Below, piece by piece: positions 63,426 through 64,000 of a stretch of 64,000 nucleotides of DNA (within the stretch, counting starts at the first letter, position 1; every line of letters starts with the position of its first letter). Origin of the DNA: Flagellatimonas centrodinii (lineage in GTDB: Bacteria; Pseudomonadota; Gammaproteobacteria; Nevskiales; Nevskiaceae); NCBI RefSeq assembly GCF_016918765.2, contig NZ_CP092104.1, positions 2,356,001-2,420,000 of the forward strand, given 5' to 3'. A program made the position numbers and the translations under genes. The notes below the pieces were generated by a model, which was not told the DNA's origin, made no database searches, and saw only the letters and a list, made by a program, of their open reading frames with translations.

Positions 63426-64000
63426 ATGGCGTTGATCACGCTCGGCCTGAGCCACCACACCACCCCGATCGCGCTGCGTGAGCGAATGGCCTTTGCCGAG
63501 GCTGATCTGCCCGAGGCGCTGGGGCGGTTGCGGGCGCTGGACGGGATCGACGAGGCCGCCATCCTGTCGACCTGCAACCGCACCGAGCTGTTTGCGGTGG
63601 CGGCGGCCGAGCATGAAGTGCGCCTGCTGGACTGGTGGCGACACGAGCGCGGGGCCGCGGATGCGCCGTTGGAGACGCACCTCTATTTTCATCGTGATCA
63701 GGGCTGTGTCACGCACACCCTCCGGGTCGCATCGGGGCTGGATTCAATGGTCCTCGGCGAGCCGCAGATTCTCGGTCAGATGAAACAGAGTTTTGCGCTG
63801 GCCAATGAGGTCGACAGTCTTGGGCCGGTGTTGTCACGGCTGTTCCAGCACGCGTTCGCGGTCGCCAAGCAAGTGCGCAGCCAGACCCAGATCGGCGCCC
63901 ACCCGGTGTCGGTAGCTTATGCCGCGATCCAGATGGCGCGGCGGATTTTCGACGACCTGCGGACGCAGACCGCGCTGTTGATCGGCGCCGGCGAGATGAT
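63426..64000 (+). CDS. hemA: Glutamyl-tRNA reductase (5' part)
   Basis: The first 191 codons are present and the gene runs off the window. HemA reduces glutamyl-tRNA to glutamate-1-semialdehyde for tetrapyrrole synthesis. MALITLGLSHHTTPIALRER is the family start, catalytic Cys50 is in LSTCNRTE, GEPQILGQ and AFAVAKQVRSQT follow. The NADPH domain begins at the window end (ALLIGAGEM). Confidence 0.97.
   Translation, partial: MALITLGLSHHTTPIALRERMAFAEADLPEALGRLRALDGIDEAAILSTCNRTELFAVAAAEHEVRLLDWWRHERGAADAPLETHLYFHRDQGCVTHTLRVASGLDSMVLGEPQILGQMKQSFALANEVDSLGPVLSRLFQHAFAVAKQVRSQTQIGAHPVSVAYAAIQMARRIFDDLRTQTALLIGAGEM

Overview
The window is high-GC DNA from a motile gammaproteobacterium. Flagellar genes of the polar type (flhF, flhG/fleN, a MotC/MotD stator pair, fliA-cheYZA) and the hemA-TPR-lolB-ispE-tRNA-Gln-prs-rplY-pth-ychF order match pseudomonads and relatives. 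DUF1329, DUF3047 and DUF3450 genes and an acyl-CoA dehydrogenase point to a lineage that handles hydrophobic substrates. I would guess Nevskiales/Solimonadaceae or a neighbour, but that is inference.

Layout. (1) 1-13254: flagellar export gate, polar placement factors, sigma-28 FliA, and CheY-CheZ-CheA-MotC-MotD-CheW, all on the plus strand. A perfect 58-bp intergenic repeat splits fliQ from fliR. (2) 13262-15541: a DUF1428 gene, an acyl-CoA dehydrogenase and a small secreted protein on the minus strand. (3) 15655-15870: a DUF2061 membrane protein gene with a Fur-box-like sequence over its promoter. (4) 15944-23114: seven overlapping genes (alpha/beta hydrolase, DUF3450, TtpC-like TolQ/ExbB, ExbB, ExbD, TonB, and a TPR protein fused to DUF1329), a TonB2-type energy transduction operon with unusual ends. 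(5) 23129-27720: a DUF6918-like gene, an ABC1 kinase, a stand-alone DUF1329 protein and a DUF3047 protein. (6) 27838-39475: a second chemosensory cluster (STAS, CheY, CheA, CheW, PAS receptor, CheR, CheD, CheB, a second receptor) and a PAS histidine kinase. (7) 39491-51632: flgN, flgM, flgA, cheV and flgBCDEFGHIJKL. (8) 51722-56027: a sulfide/persulfide oxidation cluster (SQR, ETHE1-type dioxygenase, SulP, DUF442) around a divergent promoter with a 26-bp AT-rich dyad. (9) 56059-64000: tRNA-Met and the conserved housekeeping block to the start of hemA.

How it fits together. FliA, encoded here, should read four sigma-28 promoters that I can see: before the second chemosensory cluster, before the second receptor (its -10 includes the cheB stop codon), before flgM, and immediately before cheV. 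The second chemosensory array is therefore probably part of the flagellar regulon. Its CheR and CheB are the only ones in the window; the flagellar che block lacks both. The strongest candidate for an undescribed system is the TonB2-type operon: the periplasmic TPR protein that usually ends such operons is fused to DUF1329, the first gene is a hydrolase, and a second DUF1329 gene follows nearby. A plausible reading is energised handling of a hydrophobic or esterified substrate at the outer membrane. The sequence shows the architecture but not the substrate.
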